This document shows positions 17,405 to 26,436 of a DNA stretch of 64,000 bases, piece after piece. A model generated the notes under the pieces. That model had not been told where the DNA came from, did no database searches, and was given only the letters and a program-made list of their open reading frames with translations. Origin of the DNA: Rhodoferax sp. (GTDB taxonomy: Bacteria > Pseudomonadota > Gammaproteobacteria > Burkholderiales > Burkholderiaceae_C); contig NZ_JAUYQD010000026.1 of assembly GCF_030697375.1 (NCBI RefSeq), positions 1 to 64,000 on the forward strand, written 5' to 3'. The position numbers were made by a program, and so were the translations under genes. Numbering within the stretch: position 1 is the first letter of the stretch; each line of letters opens with the position of its first letter.

Positions 17405-17961
17405 GCCGCTGCCGCCTCGCGTGCGATCAAGAAATCGGCAAAGGCGGCCAGATCGTCATGCACCCGGGTTTCTTTGGGAAATGTTTCCGGCAGGGGGCGC
17501 CCCTGCAGGACAGCACCCTTGCCGGTGAGCACCAGGTGCGGCTCACAGCCCACCGCCACCCCTGCCAGCACATCACGTGCGGTGTCCCCCACCGTTGGCA
17601 CGCCTTTGAGGTCTATCCCGTAGCGCTCGCCAATCTGCTCGAACAAACCAGGTTCGGGCTTGCGGCAGCGGCATTTTTCGTCGGGCGCGTGGGGGCAATA
17701 AAAGATGGCATCCACCCGCCCGCCCACCGCAGCCAACATGGAGTGCAGCTTGGCGTGCATGGCGTTGAGCGCCGCTACATCAAACAGCCCCCGGCCCAAA
17801 CCCGACTGGTTGCTGGCCACCACCACATGCCAACCGGCATGGTTCAAGCGGGCAATGGCCTCCAGGGCACCGGGCAGTGGCTGCCACTCGTGGGGTGACT
17901 TGACGTACTCCACACTGTCTTCGTTGATGGTGCCGTCGCGGTCAAGAATGCAGAGTTTCAT
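17401..17961 (-). CDS. gmhB: D-glycero-beta-D-manno-heptose 1,7-bisphosphate 7-phosphatase
   Basis: HAD-superfamily phosphatase of ADP-heptose synthesis for the lipopolysaccharide inner core. It has 186 residues, the normal length. HAD motifs are visible: LDRDGTINED (nucleophile and acid Asp), VVVASNQSGLGRG, the zinc-binding loop CPHAPDEKCRCRKPEPGLF, and VGDTARDVLAG. It sits between glyS (36 bp upstream) and plsC (4-bp overlap), the usual glyQ-glyS-gmhB-plsC order in this group. Confidence 0.95.
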   Translation of the reverse strand: MKLCILDRDGTINEDSVEYVKSPHEWQPLPGALEAIARLNHAGWHVVVASNQSGLGRGLFDVAALNAMHAKLHSMLAAVGGRVDAIFYCPHAPDEKCRCRKPEPGLFEQIGERYGIDLKGVPTVGDTARDVLAGVAVGCEPHLVLTGKGAVLQGRPLPETFPKETRVHDDLAAFADFLIAREAAAA

Positions 17962-17997
17962 GGAAGGTTCGCAGATTTCGCAGTAGGTGGGGCCGGT

Positions 17998-20118
17998 TTA
18001 AGAAGCCAGCTTGGACAGATCGGCCACGCGGTTCATGGCGACATGCAGGCATTTGAGCAGACCCAGGCGGTTCAGGCGCAGGTCCAGCTCCTCGGCGTTG
18101 ACCATGACGTCCTCAAAGAAGGCATCGACGGGCACACGCAGGGCGGCCAGGGACTGCAAGGAAGCGGTGTAGTCGCCCGCCTCCCACTGGGTGTGCGCCT
18201 GGGGCAAGACGGTTTGCATGGCCGCATACAAGGCTTTTTCAGCCGATTCCTGCAGCAGCACCGGGCTGACATGGGCGTCCACATCGTCGGTTTTTTTCAG
18301 GATGTTGCCAATGCGCTTGTTGGCGGCGGCCAGGGCCGCGCTTTCCGGCAGCGCGGCAAAGGCACGCACGGCCAGCAAGCGCTTGGATACATCGCCCAGG
18401 CGTTGCGGGCGCAGGGCCAGCACAGCGTCCACCTCCTGCGCGCTGTAACCCTGCTCGCGCAGGGAACCAGCCAAGCGGTCGTAGATGAAGTCGACCAGGG
18501 GCCCCGAAGCGTCGCTGATTTTGTCGCCAAACACGGGAACCGCTGCGGCCACCAGCTCGGCCACCTGCAAGGGCAAATCTTTTTCCACCAGCATGCGAAT
18601 CACGCCCAAGGCGTGGCGGCGCAGGGCAAACGGGTCTTTATCGCCCGTGGGTAAATTGCCAATACCGAACATGCCCACCAGGGTTTCCAGCTTGTCGGCC
18701 AGCGCCACCACCAGTCCCACGTTGTTGCGTGGCAGTTCGTCGCCGGCAAAGCGGGGCTTGTAATGGTCTTCGATGGCGTGGGCGACTTCCGTGCCCAGGC
18801 CGTCGTTGAGCGCGTAGTAGCCGCCCATGATGCCTTGCAGCTCGGGAAATTCGCCGACCATGTCGGTCAGCAAGTCGGTCTTGGCGAGTTGGGCCGCGGT
18901 ATCGGCCGCGCTGGCCAGCAGCTCGCCACCCAGTTGCAGGCCTATGGCTTTCGCAATGGCACGGACGCGCTCCACCCGCTCCCCCTGGGTGCCCAGTTTG
19001 TTGTGGTAGACCACTTTGCCCAGGGCGTCCACGCGGGAGGCCAGCGTTTTCTTGCGGTCCTGGTCAAAGAAAAACTTGGCGTCGGCCAGACGCGGCCGCA
19101 CCACGCGTTCGTTGCCGCCAATCACCGCGCTGGCATCGGCCGGGCTGATGTTGCTGACCACCAAAAACTGGTGGGTCAATTTGCCAGCGGCATCCAGCAG
19201 CGGAAAGTACTTCTGGTTGGCCTTCATGGTCAGAATCAGGCATTCCTGGGGCACATCCAGGAACTGCTTCTCGAACTCGCACACCAGCACATTGGGGCGC
19301 TCCACCAGCGCCGTCACTTCGTCCAGCAAAGCGTCGTCGTCAATGGCCCTGGCCCCGCCGCCCACACGGGCGGCCGCTGCGGCCAGTTGGCGCACGATCT
19401 CCGCGCGGCGCTCGGAAAAACTGGCAATCACCGCGCCGTCCCGCGCCAGGGTGGCGGCGTAGCTGTCGGCATCCGCCAGCAGCACCGGCGACACCGCAGC
19501 CTCAAAGCGGTGACCCTGCGTAGTGTTGCCCGCATGCAAGCCCAGCACCTGGACCTGCACCACATCAGCGCCATGCAAGGCCACCAGGCCATGCGCCGGA
19601 CGCACAAAACTCACGCTACTCCAGCCCGGCAGCTCGCAGCCGCTTTCCAGCTGGTAACTCATGACCTTGGGGATGGGCAGCTTGGCGATCGCATCTTCGA
19701 TGGCTTTTTGCAGTCCGTCCACCAGCAAGGCTCCCTTGACCGTGCTCTCAAAAAACAGGGCTTCGGCTTTGCCGTCCATGGCGCGTTTGAGACCCACCAC
19801 CGCCGTACCGTCTGCGCCCAGCGCTTGCAGCTTCTTGAGCAAAGCAGGCGTGGCATGGCCCGACGCATCCAGTCCCACGCTCACCGGCATGAGTTTTTGC
19901 GACACCGCTTTGTCCGCCGCCTGCGCCGCCACACCAGACACGTGGACCGCCAGCCGTCGGGGGGATGCAAAGTGGCACACCGCCGAATCCGCAAAGGCCA
20001 AGCCCTGCACCTTCAGCCCGTCTGCCAGCACGCTGGAAAACGATTCACCCAGTTTCTTGAGCGCCTTGGGCGGCAACTCTTCCACAAACAATTCAACCAA
20101 CAGGTTCTTTATCGTCAT
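17998..20118 (-). CDS. glyS: Glycine--tRNA ligase beta subunit
   Basis: Beta subunit of the tetrameric alpha2-beta2 glycyl-tRNA synthetase; it contributes tRNA binding and anticodon recognition. It has 706 residues, typical for the subunit. Recognition rests on the N-terminus NLLVELFVEELPPKAL, the B3/B4-like middle (LTMKANQKYFPLLDAAGKL and GNERVVRPRLADAKFFFDQDRK), the HD-like region (HYKPRFAGDELP) and the C-terminal anticodon-binding domain. It follows glyQ after 105 bp containing two tandem hairpins. Confidence 0.97.
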   Translation of the reverse strand: MTIKNLLVELFVEELPPKALKKLGESFSSVLADGLKVQGLAFADSAVCHFASPRRLAVHVSGVAAQAADKAVSQKLMPVSVGLDASGHATPALLKKLQALGADGTAVVGLKRAMDGKAEALFFESTVKGALLVDGLQKAIEDAIAKLPIPKVMSYQLESGCELPGWSSVSFVRPAHGLVALHGADVVQVQVLGLHAGNTTQGHRFEAAVSPVLLADADSYAATLARDGAVIASFSERRAEIVRQLAAAAARVGGGARAIDDDALLDEVTALVERPNVLVCEFEKQFLDVPQECLILTMKANQKYFPLLDAAGKLTHQFLVVSNISPADASAVIGGNERVVRPRLADAKFFFDQDRKKTLASRVDALGKVVYHNKLGTQGERVERVRAIAKAIGLQLGGELLASAADTAAQLAKTDLLTDMVGEFPELQGIMGGYYALNDGLGTEVAHAIEDHYKPRFAGDELPRNNVGLVVALADKLETLVGMFGIGNLPTGDKDPFALRRHALGVIRMLVEKDLPLQVAELVAAAVPVFGDKISDASGPLVDFIYDRLAGSLREQGYSAQEVDAVLALRPQRLGDVSKRLLAVRAFAALPESAALAAANKRIGNILKKTDDVDAHVSPVLLQESAEKALYAAMQTVLPQAHTQWEAGDYTASLQSLAALRVPVDAFFEDVMVNAEELDLRLNRLGLLKCLHVAMNRVADLSKLAS

Positions 20119-20139
20119 TTCAATCCTTAGCTTCAGTGG

Positions 20140-20215
20140 GGGACAGCGCTGCGCTCAGGTCTGTCCCGCGTCTATTCGGTCGAGGGCAGAGCGTTGCTGC
20201 GCTGTGCTCTGTCCC
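20140..20215. repeat. Two tandem hairpins between glyQ and glyS
   Basis: The first hairpin pairs GGGACAG (20140-20146) with CTGTCCC (20161-20167). The second pairs GGGCAGAGC (20184-20192) with GCTCTGTCCC (20206-20215), with one bulge. The two share the GACAG/CTGTCCC ends and are related. Neither has a T-tract, so they are not ordinary terminators. Confidence 0.6.
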
Positions 20216-20223
20216 GCAAGGCA

Positions 20224-21129
20224 TCACGCGGTCTTCTTCGCCATTTGCTCCACCCACGCCCGGGGTGCCATGGGGAAGCCCAGGCGTTCGCGGCTCTCAA
20301 AGTAGCTTTGCGCCACGCTGCGCGCCAGGTTGCGGATGCGGCCAATGTAGGCGGCCCGCTCGGTCACGCTGATGGCGCCGCGGGCGTCCAGCAAATTGAA
20401 GCTGTGCGCTGCCTTCAGCACCTGCTCGTACGCGGGCAAGGCCAGTTGCGCTTCAATCAAATGCTTGGCCTGCTTTTCGTGCGCGGTGAAGGCCGTGAAC
20501 AAAAAATCGGCATCGCTGTGCTCAAAGTTGTAGGTGGACTGCTCGACCTCGTTTTGCTTGTACACGTCACCATACGAGAGACCCTCGGTCCAGGTCAGGT
20601 TGTAGACGTTGTCCACCCCCTGTAGGTACATGGCCAGGCGTTCCAGGCCGTAGGTGATTTCGCCGGTGATGGGCTTGCAATCAATGCCGCCGACTTGCTG
20701 GAAGTAGGTGAACTGCGTCACTTCCATGCCGTTGAGCCAGACCTCCCAGCCCAGGCCCCAGGCGCCCAGCGTGGGGTTTTCCCAGTCGTCTTCCACAAAG
20801 CGGATATCGTTTTTCTTCAGGTCGAAACCCAGGGCTTCGAGCGAACCCAGGTACAGCTCCAGGATGTTGCTGGGGGCGGGCTTGAGCACCACCTGGTACT
20901 GGTAGTAGTGCTGCAAGCGGTTGGGGTTTTCGCCGTAGCGGCCGTCTTTCGGCCGGCGGCTCGGTTGCACATAGGCCGCCTTCCAGGGCTCGGGCCCCAA
21001 CGCTCTCAAAAATGTAGCGGTGTGCGATGTTCCGGCGCCGACTTCCATGTCGTAGGGCTGCAAAAGGGCGCAGCCCTGGCCGGCCCAGTATTCCTGCAGG
21101 CGGAGAATGATTTGCTGAAATGTAAGCAT
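20224..21129 (-). CDS. glyQ: Glycine--tRNA ligase alpha subunit
   Basis: Catalytic subunit that adenylates glycine and charges tRNA-Gly. The start is ATG 21129 ([20 protein letters not shown]), giving 301 residues, the family length; the longer open frame upstream is non-coding. Hallmarks are [51 protein letters not shown] and the class II motif region [21 protein letters not shown]. It is first in the glyQ-glyS-gmhB-plsC run. Confidence 0.97.
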   Translation of the reverse strand: MLTFQQIILRLQEYWAGQGCALLQPYDMEVGAGTSHTATFLRALGPEPWKAAYVQPSRRPKDGRYGENPNRLQHYYQYQVVLKPAPSNILELYLGSLEALGFDLKKNDIRFVEDDWENPTLGAWGLGWEVWLNGMEVTQFTYFQQVGGIDCKPITGEITYGLERLAMYLQGVDNVYNLTWTEGLSYGDVYKQNEVEQSTYNFEHSDADFLFTAFTAHEKQAKHLIEAQLALPAYEQVLKAAHSFNLLDARGAISVTERAAYIGRIRNLARSVAQSYFESRERLGFPMAPRAWVEQMAKKTA

Positions 21130-21230
21130 GGTGTTGGGACTGTCGCACCCCGCAGGCCATTCCCCGTGGATGCCACGGGATGCGAAGACCTTACACGGTG
21201 CGAGAACTGGCGATTGAGTAAATCGACATT

Positions 21231-22853
21231 TTACGGGGGACCGGCATCTTGCCGTGGCTGGCGTGCTTGGCGCGCCGCCCAAACCCATACCAGCAGCCCC
21301 CACAGCCACAGCGGCCACAGGCCCACGCGGGATGCCCACCACGCAAAAGGCGTCATGCCGGTGCGCCCTTCCACCCTCCCTTCCAGCACACCCCGGGTGT
21401 GGCGCGGCAGCGATGCGGTGACGTGGGCATGGTGGTCCAGGATGACCGTGGCACCGGTGTTGGTGGCCCGCACAAAGGGACGCTGGAACTCCAATGCCCG
21501 CATGCGGGAAATGTGCAGGTGCTGGTCAATCGCCACCGTGTCGCCAAACCAGCCGATATTGCTCACATTGGCAAACAGGGTCGGCGCCGACGCGCTGTCC
21601 CAAAAACGGGTGGCCAACTCCTCGCCAAACAGATCTTCGTAGCAAATGTTGGGCGCCACCCTTTGGCCCGCCACGGCGAATGACGGCTGCCCCAGGCCAC
21701 CCCGGTTGAAGTCGCCCAAAGGGATGTTCATGAGCGCGGTGAACCACTTGAACAGCGGAGGGATAAACTCCCCAAAAGGCACCAGGTGGTGTTTGTCGTA
21801 GCGCCAGGTGTCCGCCAGCCCGCCGCGCAAACCCAGCACGGAATTGGTATAGCCTTCCGCGTAGCTCCCCAGTGGAATGCCGATGAGTGCGGCTTGCTTG
21901 CTATGGAAAAAGCGGCTCTGCAATGCCTCCCAGTAGCCTGTTGGCAGTTGTTGGGGCAACACCGGCACAGCGGTCTCCGGCGCCACCACCAATTCACTGC
22001 GGTTGGCCTGCAATTGCGCTTCGTACCATTGCAGTGCCAGCGGCACCCCGCTACCTGCCTCAAATTTTTCGTCTTGCGGAATATTCCCCTGCAACAGGGT
22101 GACGGACAGGCTGCCTGCCGGCGTGGACCAGTCATTTACATGGGAGGGAAGCACCAAGGGAGCACCCCACACCGCCGCCACGGCGACGGCATGCCGCCAA
22201 CGACCACGCCCCAGCAAGGCCAATGACATGGCGGACCAAGCTGCCAGCGCAGCCACGCCATAAGCCCCCACCCAAGGTATATACCAGGCCAGGGGTCCGT
22301 CGATATGCGCATAACCTATAGCGCCCCAACCAAAGCCGGTCAACCAGATACCGCGCGCCATCTCGGCCAGCGTCCACAAGGCGGCGAATGCCAGGCTGGA
22401 GACCAAGGGAGCGGTGCGGCTCAGGCGCCAGTACAAACCACAAACCACCGCGTAGTACACACTCAGTGCGCCTGCTAGAGCCACTACGGCCACCGCCGCC
22501 AGCAAGCCGTGCAGACCCGCGTAGGTATGCATGGCCACATAAAGCCACCAAAATGTGGCACTCAACCACACAGTGGCAAACCACCATCCGAGGGCTGCCG
22601 CCTGCCGCCTACAGGTGCTGCGCTGCAGCGTCCAGGCAAAGGTGGACAGAGCGAGCCATTGCATCCACCACAGTGGATTACCCTTAGGAAAATAATCATC
22701 AAAAGGCCACGCGATGCTTGCTGCTTGTGCGCAAGCAGCTATCAAAATAATAGCAACTGTGGCAATCAGCTGAGCGTACCCTGCTGGCCGCCCATTGGTA
22801 TGGGGCAGCAAGTTCAAGGAAACAGGTCTGAGGAGGGCGCGACTTTGAACCAT
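21231..22853 (-). CDS. lnt: Apolipoprotein N-acyltransferase
   Basis: Inner-membrane enzyme that N-acylates the lipidated Cys of lipoproteins, the last maturation step. It has 540 residues: about seven membrane segments in the first 220, then a nitrilase domain with the catalytic triad Glu in [13 protein letters not shown], Lys in [15 protein letters not shown] and Cys in [13 protein letters not shown]. The ATG overlaps the corC-like gene end by 40 bp. Residues [13 protein letters not shown] in the first membrane segment are encoded by a dispersed-repeat core read in the opposite sense to the other proteins. Confidence 0.95.
   Translation of the reverse strand: MVQSRALLRPVSLNLLPHTNGRPAGYAQLIATVAIILIAACAQAASIAWPFDDYFPKGNPLWWMQWLALSTFAWTLQRSTCRRQAAALGWWFATVWLSATFWWLYVAMHTYAGLHGLLAAVAVVALAGALSVYYAVVCGLYWRLSRTAPLVSSLAFAALWTLAEMARGIWLTGFGWGAIGYAHIDGPLAWYIPWVGAYGVAALAAWSAMSLALLGRGRWRHAVAVAAVWGAPLVLPSHVNDWSTPAGSLSVTLLQGNIPQDEKFEAGSGVPLALQWYEAQLQANRSELVVAPETAVPVLPQQLPTGYWEALQSRFFHSKQAALIGIPLGSYAEGYTNSVLGLRGGLADTWRYDKHHLVPFGEFIPPLFKWFTALMNIPLGDFNRGGLGQPSFAVAGQRVAPNICYEDLFGEELATRFWDSASAPTLFANVSNIGWFGDTVAIDQHLHISRMRALEFQRPFVRATNTGATVILDHHAHVTASLPRHTRGVLEGRVEGRTGMTPFAWWASRVGLWPLWLWGLLVWVWAARQARQPRQDAGPP
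22729..22754 (-). repeat. Dispersed palindromic repeat core, copy 5, inside lnt
   Basis: Contains GCGCAAGCAGCTATCAAA then AATAGC, the repeat core. It encodes part of the first hydrophobic segment of Lnt (AIILIAACA), so the hydrophobic translation is tolerated there. Confidence 0.7.
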
Positions 22854-23683
22854 TTCACTGCGCCGCCTTTGGTATGCAACACAACGAAATCGAGTCCGCC
22901 CAATGCGAATTTCTCGCCCCGTTTGGGAACATGGCCCATTTCATGGGCAATCAGCCCACCGATGGTGTCAAAGTGGTCTTGCGGGTCGGAATCTTTCAGG
23001 GTCACAGAAAACGCGTCATTGACACGCTCAATCGGCGTATCTCCACTGACGCGGTAGGTTCGATCGGCCAAGCCGAAGATGTCGCCTTCGTCTTCGGCAA
23101 TGTCGAATTCGTCTTCAATTTCACCAACGATTTGTTCCAGCACATCCTCAATCGTAATCAGGCCGGCCACGCGACCAAACTCATCGATCACGATCGCAAG
23201 ATGGTTTCTATTGCCGCGAAACTCACGCAGCAGATCGTTCAAGCCTTTGGTTTCGGGCACAAAAACGGCCGGCCGCAGCAACGCACGGATGTTGAATTCG
23301 GGCGCCCTTTGCAGTTTCAGCAGGTCTTTCGCCAGGAGTATGCCAATGATGTTTTCGCGCTCGCCGTCGTACACAGGAAAACGGGAATGCGCAGTGTCGA
23401 TGATGGTGTTGATCAACTCGTCGAAAGGCGCTTGGATATCCACCAGATCCATGCGCGTTGCCGGCACAAGCACGTCGCCAGCCGTCATGTCCGCCATGCG
23501 GATCACACCTTCCAACATGGCGCGGGATTCTGCGCCGATAATTTTGTTGTCTTCCGCGTCTACCAGCGTCTCGATCAACTCCGCCGTCGAGTCAGGGCCA
23601 GGGTGAATGAACTCAGCGAGTTTTTGCAAAAATGTGCGCTTGTCTTCCTTGTCGGCATGACGGGCGGGATGTGGTTCAGACAC
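22814..23683 (-). CDS. CorC/YbeX-like CBS-domain protein
   Basis: A soluble 289-residue member of the HlyC/CorC family that lacks the DUF21 membrane domain. Two CBS domains (about 68-125 and 130-190) include MTAGDVLVPATRMDLVDI, SRFPVYDGERENIIGILLAKDLL and NHLAIVIDEFGRVAGLITIEDVLEQIVGEIEDE. A C-terminal transporter-associated domain (about 205-285) contains YRVSGDTPIERVND and FDTIGGLIAHEMGHVPKRGE. Classic genomic partner of lnt; proposed roles are magnesium/cobalt efflux or ribosome-related functions. It overlaps lnt by 40 bp, so the two form one operon. Confidence 0.92.
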   Translation of the reverse strand: MSEPHPARHADKEDKRTFLQKLAEFIHPGPDSTAELIETLVDAEDNKIIGAESRAMLEGVIRMADMTAGDVLVPATRMDLVDIQAPFDELINTIIDTAHSRFPVYDGERENIIGILLAKDLLKLQRAPEFNIRALLRPAVFVPETKGLNDLLREFRGNRNHLAIVIDEFGRVAGLITIEDVLEQIVGEIEDEFDIAEDEGDIFGLADRTYRVSGDTPIERVNDAFSVTLKDSDPQDHFDTIGGLIAHEMGHVPKRGEKFALGGLDFVVLHTKGGAVKWFKVAPSSDLFP

Positions 23684-23768
23684 AGAGGTGAGGGCATGGA
23701 CAGCCGTTGCTTCGGACCCTCAAGGATAGCGGATTTGAACGTACCTCTCTAACCATGCCCCCCAGACG

Positions 23769-24500
23769 TCAGGGAGGTGCACGATTTTGTGCGTCCAGCA
23801 CGCCGCGCCGAACCTCCTGCAAAGTGGCAAGAAAGCTCCAAAATTGTTTTGCCTGCGCTTTGAGACGGTAGTCCGCTTGGGCAATTTGTTCTTCCAGCAT
23901 TTCGGTCACGCGGCTATCCAAAGTGGCCCGCGGCAAGCGCAGGTGCGCTTCTGACTCGGGGCCGTCGCGCTCCACCGTGGCACCTGCATTACGGGCAATG
24001 GACAGCATTGCCACGTTTTCGCTAAGCGCGTGGATGAACATCAAACTGACACCGTCATTGGCGGCATGCATGGCCGCCCTGTCGAACAAACGTGCACCGT
24101 AGCCGCGGCCACGCGCAAACGGCAGCACCGATACGCCGAATTCAGCACAGGATTCATAGCCACCATCTTTGGCATTTGCCAAATGGGCCATGGCGATCAA
24201 CTCCAGCCTGCGGTTGTAAATTCCAAAAATCTCGTCCCGCTCAAAATCCAGCGAATCCACATACCGTTGAATTTGCGAGTCCTTTGCCAGGTACCCAAAA
24301 CGCAAGTACCGATCCCGATCATCTAACGCCAGCAAGTGTTTTGCGATGCGACCACGATGGTTGGCCCCCAGTGAGCGAATGGGCACCATGATGGGAGCCA
24401 CCCGCGTCACGGGCCCAGCATCCCCATCATCCGTCGGCGGGCGCAAGAAGTCTCTACCAACCTCAAACGAGGCCTTGATGAAATCAGTTGTATCGACCAT
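23769..24500 (-). CDS. GNAT-family N-acetyltransferase
   Basis: A 243-residue protein. The acetyl-CoA-binding GNAT core lies about 65-180, with ELIAMAHLANAKDGGYESCAEFGVSVLPFARGRGYGARLFDRAAMHA; RGRGYGARL is motif A. It then reads FIHALSENVAMLSIARNAGATVERDGPE, a typical motif B. The C-terminal 60 residues are helical and outside the GNAT fold. Substrate unknown. It lies 85 bp upstream of the corC-like gene on the same strand and may be co-transcribed. Its upstream side faces the mobile-element zone. Confidence 0.85.
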   Translation of the reverse strand: MVDTTDFIKASFEVGRDFLRPPTDDGDAGPVTRVAPIMVPIRSLGANHRGRIAKHLLALDDRDRYLRFGYLAKDSQIQRYVDSLDFERDEIFGIYNRRLELIAMAHLANAKDGGYESCAEFGVSVLPFARGRGYGARLFDRAAMHAANDGVSLMFIHALSENVAMLSIARNAGATVERDGPESEAHLRLPRATLDSRVTEMLEEQIAQADYRLKAQAKQFWSFLATLQEVRRGVLDAQNRAPP

Positions 24501-24632
24501 GACTCAAATGTAGGGTTTTCACCTAGTATTGTCACCTCAAAGAACAATGTGCCGCGCACATCGGCGACACATACCCTGGTTACACCGCTAAAGTGGCGTA
24601 ATTTCTTCACGCCGTCCTCTTTTAGTGTCCGG

Positions 24633-24705
24633 ATAGGGGTAGGGACGGACACGGTCCTCCCCTACCTCCGAACCGTGCGTGCGGTTTTCCCGCACACGGC
24701 TCTCC
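24633..24705 (-). mobile_element. Group II intron remnant: domains V and VI only
   Basis: On the minus strand, 24702-24670 folds as a textbook group II domain V: an 8-bp lower stem GAGCCGTG/CACGGTTC containing the AGC triad, a 2-base CG bulge, a 5-bp upper stem TGCGG/CCGCA and a GAAAA loop (33 nt). Directly 3' lies a GC-rich domain VI hairpin (GGTAGGG paired with CCCTACC) with an A eight bases before the intron end CCCCTAT. Nothing 5' of about 24705 is intron; the mosaic insertion sequence abuts there. The ribozyme is therefore dead. Between 24501 and 24632 I see no gene. Confidence 0.85.
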
Positions 24706-24896
24706 AGTTATTGATCCGGCCTAATAAAGTGGGAATTTTTCTGAAATTTCAGTAACTTCTCTTCATTAACTCAAGGCAGGACTACCCCGTTTGCAAGGCT
24801 GCAGAGTGGTTAGACTCCCAACTCCTCGAAACGAGCCACCATACAAAGCTGCCGATTGCAGCACGAAACGCCCAACCTGCTATATCCACCCAAGAG

Positions 24897-25513
24897 ATGA
24901 CACCGCTGGTCAAGAAGCTGGTGGAGCAGATAGACGCGTTACTGGAGGCACTGCAACGCGCCACCGGTGAAATCCAGCAGATGCGCGATGAAATCGCTGT
25001 GCTCAAAGGCAAAAAGGCCAAGCCGAAGTTCAAGTCCAGCAAGATGGATAAAAACACGGACAAGAACAAAGACCAGGAAGGGGACGACGACGAGGATGCA
25101 TCGCCAGCGGACGGGGACAAAGTCAAACGCGCAGGTTCGGCCAAGCGAAGCAAAACCGCAGGCCTACAGATTCACGAAGACCGCGTAATCGCCCCATCAC
25201 CCCCCATACCTGCTGATGCACGGTTCAAAGGCTACCGGGACTTTGTCGTTCAAGGGCTGGTCATCAAAGCCCACAACATCCGCTACCGGCTGGAGTCCTG
25301 GCTCACCGTCGAGGGCCACTGGCTGACAGGGGAGTTGCCCGCATCGGTGCAAGGTCACCACTCTGACGCCGAACTGCGCAGTTTCATCCTGCACCAGCAC
25401 AACCACTGCCATGTGACACAGCCCTTGCTGCTGGAGCAATTGAGGCAATGGGATGTTGACATATCGGCAGGCTAGATTAACGCATTGCTCAGCGCCGACA
25501 AAGCGATGTTCCA
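24897..25513 (+). pseudogene. Transposase 5' fragment (IS66-like or unclassified), broken
   Basis: The open frame starts MTPLVKKLVEQIDALLEALQR, a coiled coil, followed by a Lys/Asp-rich linker and then FKGYRDFVVQGLVIKAHNIRYRLESW and SFILHQHNHCHVTQPLLLEQLRQW. I recall this pattern from transposases with an N-terminal coiled coil that are usually listed as IS66-like. A TAG at 25473-25475 replaces an expected Gln codon (DISAG-stop); the same frame then continues INALLSADKAMFHG before the sequence switches to an IS630-type frame. So there is both a nonsense mutation and a 3' truncation. Confidence 0.7.
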
Positions 25514-25815
25514 TGGGCAAAAAGGTCTTCCTGATTCTGGACAACTTACGGGTGCATCACAGCAAAATTGTCAAGGCTTGGGTAGCTGAGCCAAGCACGC
25601 AAATTGAGCTGTTTTATCTGCCCAGCTACAGCCCTCAACTCAACCCCGAGGAGCGGCTCAACGCGGACTTGAAGCAGGCAATGGGAAAAAAAGTTCCGGT
25701 GCGTACCAAGGTCCGTTTACGCGAGGCGGCCAACGAGCACATGGCCATGCTGGACAGAACCCCGGAGCGGGTTATCAGCTATTTCCAGGATCGCCGCGTG
25801 CGCTATGCGGCTTAA
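25514..25815 (+). pseudogene. IS630-type transposase C-terminal fragment
   Basis: Reads MGKKVFLILDNLRVHHSKIVKAW and then LFYLPSYSPQLNPEERLNADLKQ, the second Asp (LDNLRVHHS) and Glu (NPEERLN) of the DDE domain of IS630 transposases. The N-terminal helix-turn-helix and first catalytic Asp are missing, so it cannot be active. It is fused out of frame to the preceding transposase fragment. Confidence 0.85.
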
Positions 25816-25839
25816 TACTTCACCGGGCTGAATCAATAA

Positions 25840-26391
25840 CTACCGCGTTCCATCCAGTCCCGCACGCACGGTCGGATCGAAAGCCGAACCGTTTCCCGAG
25901 CTGGGTGGTCCAAATTGTCGGTCGTGCAGATCCACCAAGGTCATCATGGCATCTACGGCCTTTTGGTTGAAGCCGACGCGGGCTTTCCCCATGCCGTCAC
26001 CCCCGCCCATGATCAACTTGCTGATGTACGTGCTGCATCCTTTGTCGCCCCACAAGGAGCGAATGGTGTTGGCAATACGCTGGTGGTGAAGCTCGACCAC
26101 TTGCAATGCGTTGTCGATTTGCTGCGCCAAAGGCAGCTCTTCCAAAGCCATCGGTTGTGTAGGTGTATCCCAATCGTCTGGCACCACGGCGTTGCTCGTC
26201 TGCGAAGGCTCCACCGCTTTCTCGACGCGCGGCACGTGGGATTTGGAATCCAGGTCCGCCAAAGCGCTGTCCCACAGGCCCCAGCCCGTTTCTTGGTCGT
26301 CTTCAATCACCTCCAGCCCGCGCGCATTCCGCCCATTTTTACTGGGTGGGCTCTCTGATTTTTTTCCCTTGCCAAGAAACCGACTGAACAT
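25840..26391 (-). CDS. Hypothetical protein, C-terminus probably cut by an insertion sequence
   Basis: Not recognised. The 183-residue product starts MFSRFLGKGKKSESPPSK, with a charged, disordered first half and a helical second half (PLAQQIDNALQVVELHHQRIANTIRSLWGDKGCSTYISKLIMGGGDG). No signal peptide or known motif. Its TAG stop at 25840-25842 uses the outermost bases of the mosaic insertion sequence (reading DGTR-stop), so the native C-terminus was probably longer or different. An IS5-group element begins 46 bp upstream of its start, which may separate it from its promoter. Confidence 0.65.
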   Translation of the reverse strand: MFSRFLGKGKKSESPPSKNGRNARGLEVIEDDQETGWGLWDSALADLDSKSHVPRVEKAVEPSQTSNAVVPDDWDTPTQPMALEELPLAQQIDNALQVVELHHQRIANTIRSLWGDKGCSTYISKLIMGGGDGMGKARVGFNQKAVDAMMTLVDLHDRQFGPPSSGNGSAFDPTVRAGLDGTR

Positions 26392-26436
26392 GAGGTGTCC
26401 TCTAATTTTGCGTGGATATTACTCCACGGCACCTAG

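Larger units (their letters stand above)
24706..25841. mobile_element. Mosaic insertion sequence with matched ends
   Basis: The ends match as inverted repeats: AGTTATTGAT at 24706-24715 and its complement ATCAATAACT at 25832-25841, with imperfect similarity (CCGGCC against CAGCC, then AAGT) further in. The 1136-bp interior joins the 5' half of one transposase (24897 onward) to the 3' part of an IS630-type transposase (from about 25512). No complete transposase remains. The left end truncates a group II intron and the right end truncates the hypothetical gene at 25840. Confidence 0.65.

Noticed and set aside
20140-20215. Hairpins as intrinsic terminators
   Set aside because: No T-tract follows either stem on either strand.
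24407-24652. An 81-codon minus-strand frame (MSVPTPIRTLKEDG...)
   Set aside because: Its start lies in group II intron domain VI and its end overlaps the GNAT gene; no domain. It may hold former exon sequence but is not a credible gene.
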